From NCBI GenBank assembly GCA_943371965.1, contig CALRWV020000013.1, positions 1 through 60,726 on the forward strand: a DNA stretch of 60,726 nucleotides, in the 5' to 3' direction. A program made the translations under genes and the position numbers. The first letter of the stretch is position 1, and every line of letters begins with the position of its first letter. The notes under the pieces were generated by a model. The model was not told the DNA's origin and did not search any database. It saw only the letters and a program-made list of their open reading frames with translations. Source of the stretch: CALRWV02 sp943371965 (lineage in GTDB: Bacteria > Bacteroidota > JABWAT01). Of the stretch, positions 45,162-53,280 are shown one piece after another.

Positions 45162-45350
45162 TTTTGTCCCTACGGGACAATGTGTTTCGGATTTTGATTA
45201 TTCTATAAATATTTAATCCCTAACGGGATTGGAAATCAAATTCATTTTCAGCTAAAAGCAAAAATATCAATTTTCAAATTAATGAGCCGTTAGGCTCAAC
45301 ATATTTATAGATACAAATTTACTAAAATGACGTGTGCCTTTAGGTTCACA
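45162..45350. repeat. Four-hairpin repeat, left copy flanking the transposase
   Basis: A roughly 190-bp block with four small palindromes: TTGTCCC-TAC-GGGACAA (45164-45180), AATCCC-TAAC-GGGATT (45215-45230), GAGCC-GTTA-GGCTC (45284-45297) and GTGTGCC-TTTA-GGTTCAC (45332-45349). The block is a direct repeat of 45832-46023 with the same order and spacing, including the shared spacer GGAAATCAAATTxATTTTCA. Probably the mobile element's ends or REP-like substrate. Confidence 0.85.
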
Positions 45351-45364
45351 ACAAACGCATATCA

Positions 45365-45826
45365 ATGCCAAACACGTATTCACAAATATATATTCAGGTG
45401 GTTTTTGCCGTTCAAAACAGAATTTCATTGATTACACCAAAATGGAAAGATGAATTGTACAAGTACATTACAGGAATCATTCAGAATAACGGACATAAAT
45501 TGATTGCCATAAACGGGATGCCTGATCACCTTCATATTTTAATCGGAATGAAACCCAATCAATCCTTGTCAGATTTAATGCAGGACATTAAGGGTGATTC
45601 ATCAAAATGGATCAATGAAAAGAGTTTTGTAAAGGGAAAGTTTGAATGGCAATCTGGGTTCGGTGCTTTTTCCTATTCGATTTCCCAGATTGATGCAGTT
45701 GTAAAATATATCAAGAATCAGGAAACGCATCATCAAAAGAAAACATTCAAACAGGAATACGTTGCATTTCTGGAGAAATTCAAAATTCCATTTGACGAAC
45801 GTTTTACATTTAAGGAAATTGTATAA
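45365..45826 (+). CDS. IS200-like / REP-associated tyrosine (Y1) transposase
   Basis: 153 residues, a single HUH (Y1) transposase domain. It opens IYIQVVFAVQNRISLI; the HUH metal motif is H55-L-H57 in GMPDHLHILIG; the catalytic tyrosine is Tyr115 in DAVVKYIKNQ, followed by the HHQKKTF tail. Single-strand DNA transposases of this type recognise hairpin subterminal sequences. A GFGAFSYSISQ segment and small size fit the RAYT/Bacteroidota IS200-like group. No TnpB partner is present. It is flanked by long direct repeats carrying hairpins. All catalytic residues are intact, so it is potentially active. Confidence 0.9.
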   Translation: MPNTYSQIYIQVVFAVQNRISLITPKWKDELYKYITGIIQNNGHKLIAINGMPDHLHILIGMKPNQSLSDLMQDIKGDSSKWINEKSFVKGKFEWQSGFGAFSYSISQIDAVVKYIKNQETHHQKKTFKQEYVAFLEKFKIPFDERFTFKEIV

Positions 45827-45831
45827 TTTTA

Positions 45832-46023
45832 TTTTGTCCCTTCGGGACAACTCGTTTGTTGGGGATATTTATATATCTATAAATATTAAATCCCTAACGG
45901 GATTGGAAATCAAATTATTTTCAGCTAAAAGCAAAAATATCAATTTTCAAATTAATGAGCCGTCAGGCTTAACATATTTATAGAAACAATTAAATCAAAA
46001 TGATGTGTGCCGTCAGGTACACA
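45832..46023. repeat. Four-hairpin repeat, right copy flanking the transposase
   Basis: Second copy of the 45162-45350 block: TTGTCCC-TTC-GGGACAA (45834-45850), AATCCC-TAAC-GGGATT (45889-45904), GAGCC-GTCA-GGCTT (45957-45970) and GTGTGCC-GTCA-GGTACAC (46005-46022). The first hairpin lies just after the transposase stop and is preceded by a T-rich stretch, so it could also terminate transcription. Confidence 0.85.
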
Positions 46024-46073
46024 ATAAAAAAATACAAACGAAAAATAAAATCAAAAAACATTTTCAACAATTT

Positions 46074-46103
46074 CAGCCGGAGGCTGATCAGCCTTTGGCT
46101 GGC
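46074..46103. repeat. Double hairpin 'GGCTGATCAGCC' element
   Basis: CAGCC-GGA-GGCTG directly followed by ATCAGCC-TTT-GGCTGGC. The same GAGGCT-x-ATCAGCCTTTGGCTG arrangement recurs at 52161-52185 before folB. An extragenic palindrome immediately upstream of mutL. Confidence 0.6.
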
Positions 46104-46137
46104 TTAATTCCACATTCTTAATTCTTAATTAAACCAA

Positions 46138-48003
46138 ATGAACATCATCAGAATATTGCCTGAACACATTGCCAACCAGATTGCTGCCGGTGAAGTTGTT
46201 CAGCGTCCGGAATCGGTTGTGAAAGAACTCATTGAGAATTGTATCGATGCGGATTCTACACACATAACTGTTGTTCTGAAAGATTCAGGAAAGCTGCTGA
46301 TTCAGGTTATTGATAATGGAAACGGAATTTCACCCGATGATGCCCGATTGGCTTTTGAACGTCATGCAACCAGCAAAATCGAAAAAGCTGAAGATCTCAG
46401 CGCGATTTTCACCTTGGGATTCCGCGGTGAAGCATTGGCTTCCATTGCTTCCATTGCGCAGGTAGAGTTGCGTACCAGACAAATGGATGACAAACTCGGA
46501 ACATCAGTCCGTGTAGATGGCGGAATGTATCAGGCGATTGAACCGGTTGCAACCGCAAAAGGAACTTCGATTACTGTAAAAAATCTTTTTTTCAACACAC
46601 CGGGTAGACGTAATTTTCTGAAATCAGACAACGTTGAATTCCGTCATATTCTCGAAACCGTTCAGAAATATGCACTCTTTTATTATGGAATCCGTTGGAC
46701 ACTGATAAGCGATGATGAAACCGTTTTTGATGTTCAGATCTGTGATGCCATAACAAGAATTGGTCAGTTGTTTGGTGAAAAGGTAAAAAAGAATATGATC
46801 GAAATCAGTGAGAAAACTGATTTGATTGATATCCACGGTTTCATTGCAAAACCGGATGTTGCCAGAAAAACCCGCGGTGATCAGTATTTGTTCATTAACG
46901 GAAGAGCCATCATTCACAAATCGATCCAACATGCAATTTTCAGTTCGTATGGCGCACTTCTTCCGCATGGAACGTATCCGTTTTACGTTATTTTTCTCAC
47001 CATTGATCCACACAAAGTTGACATCAATGTTCACCCTGCAAAACAGGAAGTGAAGTTTGAAGATGAGCGTTCCATTTATGCAATTACCATGTCGGTAATG
47101 CGAAAAGCTTTGGCAAAAAATGATCTGATTCCCGGAATGGAAGGTGGAATGACGTTTGCAAATTCAGGCGATAAATTCCAGTTCGATCCGCAAAAAGGGT
47201 TTCCGGATTTCAAACCTGTTGAGCGTCCAAATTCACCGATCAGCAATGCACCATACATCAATCCGTATGACCGCGTTGTCTCGCTGCCGTTTGACCGTTC
47301 TACTATTTCTACTGATCCAAACCAGAAAAGTCAGATCAATATTCCTGATCAACTTGTCAGGTCACACGGCGAACCTGATCAGGTACTCAGAAGTTTTGCA
47401 ACAGAAGTTGATAATTCTGCAATCGGTGAAAGACGGATTTGGCAGGTTCACAACAAGTATATTTTCTCGCAGATTGTTACCGGTTTGATGATTATCGACC
47501 AGCATGTTGCGCATGAACGGATTCTGTACGAATTGGCGCTGAAAAACATGACCAACAATCATCCGTTTACACAGCAGTTGCTTTTTCCGCATACCATGGA
47601 TTTAACACCGGCAGATTTTGAACTGGTAAAAATGCTGAAGGACGACATTGTCCGTTTGGGGTTTGATTTGAAATTTTTCAGTGGCAGAACAGTTGTAATT
47701 GAAGGGGTTCCTGCTGATGTAAAACCCGGTTCCGAACAGCGGATTCTTCAGGATATTCTTTTGCAGTACCGTGATTTCGAAAAAGAATTCAAGTGGAAGG
47801 GACGTGAAAATCTTGCTGCTTCCTATGCCTGTCGTTCAGCAATCAAAGCTGGAGATTCACTTTCAGTTGAAGAAATGAAAAATCTGGTTGATAAATTATT
47901 TGCCTGTCAGAATCCCTACACCTGTCCGCACGGAAGACCGATTGTGGTTAAAGTTCCAATCGAAGAACTGGATATCCGTTTCGGCAGAACACAACATCCG
48001 TAA
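46138..48003 (+). CDS. mutL: DNA mismatch repair protein MutL (endonuclease type)
   Basis: MutL couples MutS mismatch recognition to strand incision. The 621-residue length is standard. N-terminal GHKL ATPase motifs: AAGEVVQRPESVVKELIENC(I)DA, DNGNGIS, RHATSKI, TLGFRGEALASI. The C-terminal dimerisation/nuclease domain carries DQHVAHERILYE, which fits the endonuclease consensus DQHAX2EX4E except for Val in place of Ala, plus the zinc-site ACRSAIKAGD and CPHGRPIVVK motifs. An active nuclease is therefore expected, as in species without MutH. ATG start 46138; neighbours do not suggest an operon. Confidence 0.95.
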   Translation: MNIIRILPEHIANQIAAGEVVQRPESVVKELIENCIDADSTHITVVLKDSGKLLIQVIDNGNGISPDDARLAFERHATSKIEKAEDLSAIFTLGFRGEALASIASIAQVELRTRQMDDKLGTSVRVDGGMYQAIEPVATAKGTSITVKNLFFNTPGRRNFLKSDNVEFRHILETVQKYALFYYGIRWTLISDDETVFDVQICDAITRIGQLFGEKVKKNMIEISEKTDLIDIHGFIAKPDVARKTRGDQYLFINGRAIIHKSIQHAIFSSYGALLPHGTYPFYVIFLTIDPHKVDINVHPAKQEVKFEDERSIYAITMSVMRKALAKNDLIPGMEGGMTFANSGDKFQFDPQKGFPDFKPVERPNSPISNAPYINPYDRVVSLPFDRSTISTDPNQKSQINIPDQLVRSHGEPDQVLRSFATEVDNSAIGERRIWQVHNKYIFSQIVTGLMIIDQHVAHERILYELALKNMTNNHPFTQQLLFPHTMDLTPADFELVKMLKDDIVRLGFDLKFFSGRTVVIEGVPADVKPGSEQRILQDILLQYRDFEKEFKWKGRENLAASYACRSAIKAGDSLSVEEMKNLVDKLFACQNPYTCPHGRPIVVKVPIEELDIRFGRTQHP

Positions 48004-48154
48004 AAAAAGTTGAATGTTGGATGCTGAATGTTAAATAGGTAAGCTCGGCCGATTCCCATTCATTAAATTCCTGATTCCTTAATATTCAAATCAATCTGTA
48101 ATTATTCCGTTCTGATGAGGTAGCTATCTTCATAAATATTCTGGGGAGGATTTT

Positions 48155-49447
48155 ATGAATCAGTTATCCATTCAGGCTTTTGGTTTTGGCTTACTAAGCG
48201 CATTCTCACTCGTTCTCGGGGCACTCACAATTTTAGTCTGGAAACCCAAAGATAAAATGACAGCCTTTCTTATGGCTTTTGGCGGAGGGGCATTACTTTC
48301 CGCCTTAACAATTGATTTGGTTGGTTCTGCACTTGAAAGGGGACATTTTGTTGAACTCGCAACAGGGTGTACGGCAGGTGGATTTTTTTATGTCATGTTG
48401 AATCAAATTGTAAACAGTCATGGCGGTTTTTTAAGAAAAGTTTCAACTACGCTCCATCATTTTAAAATCCAACAGGCAAAAAATAACCGTCTCGTTTTTC
48501 ATCAGATCAGCCACGTAAGTTTATTCAGGCAATTACCCGCCGAGGAAATTCATGAAGTAGTGGGAAGGGTTCACAAACGCTCTTTCAAACAGGGAACAAC
48601 CATTTTCCGTCAGGGTGAACCTGGAGACAGTTTGCACATCATTGTTTCCGGTGCAGTTTCGGTTATCAACACCAAAGACGGTATGAAATTATTGGCGACA
48701 CTTTCCTCGGGAGATATTGTTGGAGAAATGGCTTTACTGACAGGGGAACCCCGTTCAGCAACTGTTGTTGCTGATTCGGATGTGAATGTTCTGACTTTGT
48801 ACAAACATGATTTTGACAATATTATTGAACACAACGGGAAAATTAAAAATGCTTTCAGGAATCTGACCCTATCACGGATTGCAGACCAGAATTGGAAAAC
48901 AACCCTGATTTCAGGTAAAAAGGACAACTGGTACAATGGAGCATTGAATTCACTTGAAAAAGTAAATATTGTCATGCCGGATTCTTTGCAAATCAAAAAG
49001 GCTTCGGTTGAACACAAAGGAGCACCAATTGCCATCTGGTTGGGAAATTTGATAGACAGTATCCCTGAATCTGTTGTCATCGGTTCAAGTATCCTTCATT
49101 CATCAGTAAGTTTTTCTCTGATTGCCGGATTGTTTCTATCCAATTACCCGGAAGCCTTGTCAAGTTCGGCAGGAATGAAAGAACAGGGGAAATCGAATTC
49201 AAAAATTTTCTGGATGTGGGCTTCACTTATGTTACTGACTGGAGTTGGTGCTTTTCTCGGCAATATTTTCTTTTCAGGAGCATCACCAAGACTGTTCTCA
49301 TTGGCAGAAGGACTTGCTGCCGGAGCCATGCTGGTCATGATTTCTGAAACTATGCTTCCTGAAGCATTTGTTAAGGGCGGGTCGATAACCGGAATATCAA
49401 CCCTTATGGGTTTTCTTGTTGCAATTTTCTTCAAAACACTTGAATAA
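48155..49447 (+). CDS. ZIP-like membrane transporter with an inserted cyclic-nucleotide-binding domain
   Basis: 430 residues in three parts. Residues 1-90 hold about three membrane helices (GFGLLSAFSLVLGALTILVW; AFGGGALLSALTIDLVG). Residues about 118-240 form a complete CNBD: HVSLFRQLPAEEIHEVV, FRQGEPGDSLHIIVSG, and phosphate-binding cassette GEMALLTGEPRSATV (190-204). Residues about 285-430 hold further helices with GNLIDSIPESVVIG (297-310) and LSNYPEALSSS (328-338), at the places where ZIP metal transporters have HNxPEG and HExPHE in TM4/TM5, and SEGLAAG-like helices after. The ZIP histidines are replaced by Asp and Asn, so the transported ion is uncertain. SD GGGGAGG precedes the ATG. Neighbour of a second CNBD-transporter. 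Confidence 0.8.
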   Translation: MNQLSIQAFGFGLLSAFSLVLGALTILVWKPKDKMTAFLMAFGGGALLSALTIDLVGSALERGHFVELATGCTAGGFFYVMLNQIVNSHGGFLRKVSTTLHHFKIQQAKNNRLVFHQISHVSLFRQLPAEEIHEVVGRVHKRSFKQGTTIFRQGEPGDSLHIIVSGAVSVINTKDGMKLLATLSSGDIVGEMALLTGEPRSATVVADSDVNVLTLYKHDFDNIIEHNGKIKNAFRNLTLSRIADQNWKTTLISGKKDNWYNGALNSLEKVNIVMPDSLQIKKASVEHKGAPIAIWLGNLIDSIPESVVIGSSILHSSVSFSLIAGLFLSNYPEALSSSAGMKEQGKSNSKIFWMWASLMLLTGVGAFLGNIFFSGASPRLFSLAEGLAAGAMLVMISETMLPEAFVKGGSITGISTLMGFLVAIFFKTLE

Positions 49448-49650
49448 GTGCAATGACTTTTCAGTATTCGCTGACGTGTTAGGCAAACTTTTTTAATTAC
49501 CCTGATTTTACGTTTTTATTTTGTGGCTTTCTGAAATTAACCACAAAGTAATTCAAACTGCTAATTATTTTTCCCATTCAGAAAATCTCCTCATAATTAA
49601 ATTAAAACTTCATTATATTCACGGAAATTTTTATTCCTGAAAGGAATTAC

Positions 49651-51273
49651 ATGGAAACCGAATTGGAAACCAATGATATTCTCGAACAACTCAGTTCAAT
49701 TTTCTTTTTAAGAGCTCTTCCACCTGAAGAAGTTCAGGAACTGATTCCTTATCTTGAACGTGTCCAGATTCCGAAAAATACCATAGTTACCAAAAAAGGA
49801 GATGTTGCAGATTCACTTTTCTTTGTTGAAAAGGGATCAGTCAGCATTTTAAAAGCGGATAATACGGTAGTAAAGACAGGTGTTGGAAGTGTTTTGGGTG
49901 AAGTTTCGCTTCTCAAGGGAGAACCCCGATCAGCTACGATAACAACAGATTCAGATGTAATAGCATGGAAACTCCCCAAAGCAGGATTTGAAGCGGTTCT
50001 TGAAAATTCTCCAAATTTAAAAGTTGAATTGGATAAACTTGTTGTCCAAAGAAATACCGGAATAAAGCCGGAACTGGTTTCAAAACAGGTTTGGGTATCA
50101 ACAGCCATCAGGGCAATTGAAGCACAAACCCGCGGATTACAGGGTTGGCAGATTGTTATGAGTGCCGGATTTATCATGTGGATTCTTGAACACCTGAATG
50201 AACTTTTCGGCTGGGTAAATATTTCAGAGTTTGAGCTTGGGTTTGCTGGTTATCAGCTTGTTGCCGGACTTCTGATGCTTCAAGGTTCATGCGAAGGATT
50301 TCTGATTGGTGTTGAACGTTTGGGAGCCAAATATAAATGGGATGGATTTATCTCAGGTACGGTCGGTTCGCTGCTGAGTACCATTCCTGAATTTGTCGTA
50401 ATCGCCTTTCTGGTTTTGGTTAATCCGTTGGCGGCTTATGTAACAGCTATTGTTACTATTTTCAACAATGCCATCGCTTATTCGATTTATGCATTTTTCC
50501 TGCCGAAAGATAAAGACGGTGCTTTCAGCATGCCGAAATCAATGACAAAAGCCGGTGGTGAAATCCTGATTGCCGGAAGTGCAGTCACACTGATTGTTGG
50601 TGTTCTCATGATTGTTCTCAAATCCGAACACATTGCAACTGCACTTAGCGGAATGGATTTGCTGGTTATTGGCACGGTTCTGATCGTTATTTACTGCTAT
50701 TATGTTTTGATGTTGGTCCGTTATTATTCTGAGGGTGAAGACAATGAAAATTCACTTCCTCCCGATCCGGAAAAATTGGGACATAATACTACCTGGTTTG
50801 GAATCGGAGTTATGTTTGTTGTCGGGATTGGCGGTGCTTATTTCGGTGGTGAGGAAATCGGTGGATTTGCAGAAACAGCGCTGAATAAAATGGGATTGCC
50901 GACTATTCCAACTGCAGCAGCTTTGGCATTTTTTGCCGGAATCAGTGAATACATTATTGTTTACAAATCACACAAACGCGGTGAATTGGGAATTGCATTG
51001 AGTAATGTTTTCGGTGGATTGACTCAGGTGATGTTCCTGCTGCTTCCATTCGGAATGATTGTGATTGGACTTGCCGGATTTATAACCGGTAACCCGATTT
51101 TCACGATCCCGATCAATGTCGCAACCACGCTTCTGATGCTGTTCCTGTTTCCGTTATTCCACAGTTTGTTCCAGTATCTTGAACAGGATAAATCGGTCAA
51201 CAACCTGGATGCTGCAGCCATGACAGCAATTTATGTGCTGCTTCTGTATTTCCTTTTTGCCTATTCGAATTAG
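49651..51273 (+). CDS. Cation-exchanger-like (CaCA) membrane protein with N-terminal cyclic-nucleotide-binding domain
   Basis: 540 residues. Residues about 10-135 form a CNBD (SSIFFLRALPPEEVQELI, then GDVADSLFFVEKGSVSIL and cassette LGEVSLLKGEPRSATI at 82-97 with Glu84 and Arg93). Residues about 165-540 hold ten or more helices. Two internal segments resemble the alpha repeats of Na/Ca exchangers: GTVGSLLSTIPEFVVIAFLV (236-255) and AFFAGISEYIIVYKSHKRGE followed by IALSNVFGGLTQ (426-459), each with a central Pro-Glu or Ser-Glu pair and an Asn-rich helix. A Ca2+ or related cation antiporter is the likely role. It shares the LKGEPRSAT-type cassette with the upstream ZIP-like protein, 203 bp away, so the pair may respond to the same nucleotide. 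Confidence 0.8.
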   Translation: METELETNDILEQLSSIFFLRALPPEEVQELIPYLERVQIPKNTIVTKKGDVADSLFFVEKGSVSILKADNTVVKTGVGSVLGEVSLLKGEPRSATITTDSDVIAWKLPKAGFEAVLENSPNLKVELDKLVVQRNTGIKPELVSKQVWVSTAIRAIEAQTRGLQGWQIVMSAGFIMWILEHLNELFGWVNISEFELGFAGYQLVAGLLMLQGSCEGFLIGVERLGAKYKWDGFISGTVGSLLSTIPEFVVIAFLVLVNPLAAYVTAIVTIFNNAIAYSIYAFFLPKDKDGAFSMPKSMTKAGGEILIAGSAVTLIVGVLMIVLKSEHIATALSGMDLLVIGTVLIVIYCYYVLMLVRYYSEGEDNENSLPPDPEKLGHNTTWFGIGVMFVVGIGGAYFGGEEIGGFAETALNKMGLPTIPTAAALAFFAGISEYIIVYKSHKRGELGIALSNVFGGLTQVMFLLLPFGMIVIGLAGFITGNPIFTIPINVATTLLMLFLFPLFHSLFQYLEQDKSVNNLDAAAMTAIYVLLLYFLFAYSN

Positions 51274-51284
51274 GGGGTTTTTAC

Positions 51285-51307
51285 CGCTAAGACGCAAAGG
51301 CGCTAAG
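51285..51307. repeat. CGCTAAG/CGCAAAG extragenic repeat
   Basis: CGCTAAG-ACGCAAAGG-CGCTAAG, an imperfect tandem of heptamers, 12 bp after the exchanger stop. The same wording (CGCAAAGGCGCTAAG) is a familiar dispersed extragenic repeat in Bacteroidota-type genomes. Confidence 0.55.
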
Positions 51308-51385
51308 ATTTTTTTTGTTTGGTCATTCCCGCGTTCCGTAGGAAGCTATATGGGAATATGTAAGTGATTTTTTTGATATGAATAG

Positions 51386-51404
51386 CACGGGGTTAAACCC
51401 CGTG
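51386..51404. repeat. Perfect palindrome CACGGGGTT-A-AACCCCGTG
   Basis: 9-bp perfect arms with a one-base centre in the 51274-51507 gap. Either an extragenic REP-like hairpin or an operator for the downstream gene; the former is more likely because the gap also holds other repeat words. Confidence 0.6.
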
Positions 51405-51507
51405 TTACTTTTTCTCTTGACCCTTCCCCCATTAAAATCTCCTTTGAACTTTAATCCATCCGTCCCATCCGCTATCTTTGCAGTTTTAAAATTCAGGAAT
51501 TTCCCTT

Positions 51508-52044
51508 TTGAAAATCGAAACCATCTCTTTTTTCCGTACGCACATCTTAATGAACGGCAAACGGGAGCTTTTCCCCGTTGTCAATCTTGTTTTGGATCAG
51601 CCTTATCCTGAAATCACCCAAATTGAAGGTCTTCAGGTCAATGTTTCTACCGAACGGTCAGATTATGAAAATGCTCCATTGGTGCTGCTTCATGTAACCC
51701 TTCAGATACCGGATCAGTTTACCATCCGCAAAACAAAATCCATTGATTACATGGACCGTTCAACTGTTGAATTTTTCGAAGATGTTTTTTCCGAAGATCC
51801 ATTTCTGATTGGATTTTCGACCCGTGAGTTTCTGGAAAGCAGAACCAAGGAATTCCAGTACATTCCCGCTTACCTGACCAAGGAAGATGCAATGAAGGGA
51901 AAATGGGATATCGAACTTGCCTACACCGATGCCGGTTCACGTGATATCGATGCGGCAAAACTGGATACACTTTTGAAACAATGGTGGGAAAAAGAAGGAA
52001 AAATTCTGAACGAAGCGCAGGACGGGATATCAATTAAGAATTAG
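51508..52044 (+). CDS. Uncharacterised cytoplasmic protein, 178 residues
   Basis: Not recognised. No signal or membrane segment. Starts TTG at 51508 with AGGAA about 10 nt upstream; ATG 51550 is the alternative. The sequence has an N-terminal beta part (RELFPVVNLVLDQPYPEITQ; PLVLLHVTLQIPD) and a helical, acidic/aromatic C-terminus (DAAKLDTLLKQWWEKEGKIL). TATCTTTG at 51473-51480 resembles a -7 box. Located between the transporters and folB with its own spacer. No function proposed. Confidence 0.6.
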   Translation: MKIETISFFRTHILMNGKRELFPVVNLVLDQPYPEITQIEGLQVNVSTERSDYENAPLVLLHVTLQIPDQFTIRKTKSIDYMDRSTVEFFEDVFSEDPFLIGFSTREFLESRTKEFQYIPAYLTKEDAMKGKWDIELAYTDAGSRDIDAAKLDTLLKQWWEKEGKILNEAQDGISIKN

Positions 52045-52069
52045 GAATTAGGAATTACGAATTAAGAAT
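52042..52069. repeat. Dispersed AATTAGGAATTACG repeat (family C), copy 1
   Basis: Tandem GAATTAGGAATTAGGAATTA and variants directly after a stop codon. The same wording recurs at 58405-58480, where it forms a palindrome. Confidence 0.55.
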
Positions 52070-52160
52070 TTTAGAAGTGAAAGACGACAATCGAAAAAAG
52101 ACAATAGACAATAAAATATTTATGTATTCAATTTAAAATTCAAAATCTAAAATTTTGTGC

Positions 52161-52185
52161 CTGAGGCTCATCAGCCTTTGGCTGA
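52161..52185. repeat. Double hairpin 'GGCTCATCAGCC' element
   Basis: CTGAGGCTCATCAGCC then TTTGGCTGA, the same element type as 46074-46103, lying before folB. Confidence 0.55.
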
Positions 52186-52240
52186 ATAATTTCCATTTCT
52201 TAACAACCCAATAACCTATAAACCTGAAAAGCTGAAACCC

Positions 52241-52612
52241 ATGCCCCAAACTGTAAAACTGATGAACTGTGTTTTTTATGCGCATCATGGTGTTATGCAG
52301 GAAGAACATCGGGTTGGTGGAAAATATGCGGTTGATGTTGAAATGAAAATCGATTTTGAAGCAGCAGCTCAAACTGATAAATTGGATCACACTGTCGATT
52401 ATGAAATTGTTTACAACATTCTGAAGGAACTGATTGTAACACAGAAAAAATATCTGATTGAATCGTTATCGCGTCAAATAGCAATGACAGTTCTTGACCG
52501 GTTTCCAAAAATTACTGATGTGCTGGTTCGTGTCAGGAAAATGAATCCTCCGGTTGGTGGTGTATGTGATTTTGCAGAAGTGGAGTATCAGAAATCAAGG
52601 CAGATCAATTGA
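52241..52612 (+). CDS. folB: Dihydroneopterin aldolase
   Basis: Converts dihydroneopterin to 6-hydroxymethyl-dihydropterin in folate synthesis. 123 residues, the usual length. Visible are the FYAHHGVMQEEHRVGGKYAV opening with the pterin-binding Glu, the LDHTVDYEIVY helix, SLSRQIAMTVL, and the VRVRKMNPPVGG end with the catalytic lysine. folK begins at its stop (TGATG overlap), which feeds the product directly to the next enzyme. Confidence 0.95.
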   Translation: MPQTVKLMNCVFYAHHGVMQEEHRVGGKYAVDVEMKIDFEAAAQTDKLDHTVDYEIVYNILKELIVTQKKYLIESLSRQIAMTVLDRFPKITDVLVRVRKMNPPVGGVCDFAEVEYQKSRQIN

Positions 52613-53112
52613 TGACACTTGTCTATTTGGGTTTGGGTTCAAATATGGGAAACAGACGTTTGAATCTGACAGAAGCATTTCATCATCTTTCTTTGCTTGA
52701 TAAATCAGAAAAATTCAGAAGCAGCAAAATTTATGAATCCAATCCGGTAGATGGAAGCAATCAACCTTTGTATCTGAATTCAGTTGTAGAATTTGAAACG
52801 GAACTTTTACCTGAAGAATTGCTTTCAGGTTGTGTCAAAATTGAGAATCTGATGGGTCGCCTCCGCAATCCTGAAAACAGGTTTGAAGCAAGAGTAATTG
52901 ATATTGACATTCTTTTTTTCGGAAATGAAACAATCAAAACTGAAAAACTGACAGTTCCACACTATGATATTCAGAACAGAAGTTTTTTTCTGAAACCGAT
53001 GATGGATTTGAATCCTGACTTTTTTCATCCGGAAATGAACCTTTCCGTTTCCGAATTGTATAAGCAACTGGAAACAAGATTGAACATTCATGAATTTGTT
53101 TTGGAGAATTGA
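52612..53112 (+). CDS. folK: 6-hydroxymethyl-dihydropterin pyrophosphokinase (HPPK)
   Basis: Transfers pyrophosphate from ATP to the product of FolB. About 166 residues. Family features: LGLGSNMGNRRLNL opening, KIYESNPV, FLNSVVE-like YLNSVVEFET, and the signature NRFEARVIDIDILFFG with the metal-binding DID. ATG 52612 overlaps the folB stop; TTG three bases earlier is unlikely. The folK-deoxynucleoside kinase order is recurrent in the FCB group. Confidence 0.95.
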   Translation: MTLVYLGLGSNMGNRRLNLTEAFHHLSLLDKSEKFRSSKIYESNPVDGSNQPLYLNSVVEFETELLPEELLSGCVKIENLMGRLRNPENRFEARVIDIDILFFGNETIKTEKLTVPHYDIQNRSFFLKPMMDLNPDFFHPEMNLSVSELYKQLETRLNIHEFVLEN

Positions 53113-53129
53113 TTTTTTCCTATAAAAGA

Positions 53130-53226
53130 TGTCATTCTGAATGTAGTCTGTCCGTCGACGGACGTAATGAAGAATCCCAATCTTAATAAAATGTGAGATT
53201 GCTTCATGAATACATTCGCAATGACA
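53130..53226. repeat. MITE-like element (family E), copy 1
   Basis: Terminal inverted repeats TGTCATTCTGAATGTA and TACATTCGCAATGACA (two mismatches) bound a 97-bp element that contains the perfect palindrome GTCCGTCGACGGAC (53150-53163) and TGAAGAATCCC. A related element is at 59206-59308. No coding capacity. Confidence 0.8.
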
Positions 53227-53280
53227 AACAACGAGCAGAAATTTAAACCCAGCAAACGGTAATAAACCAGCAACCATTTT

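Noticed and set aside
45162..46023. Hairpin repeats considered as a CRISPR array
   Set aside because: There are only two copies of a long block with different internal hairpins and no regular repeat-spacer units.
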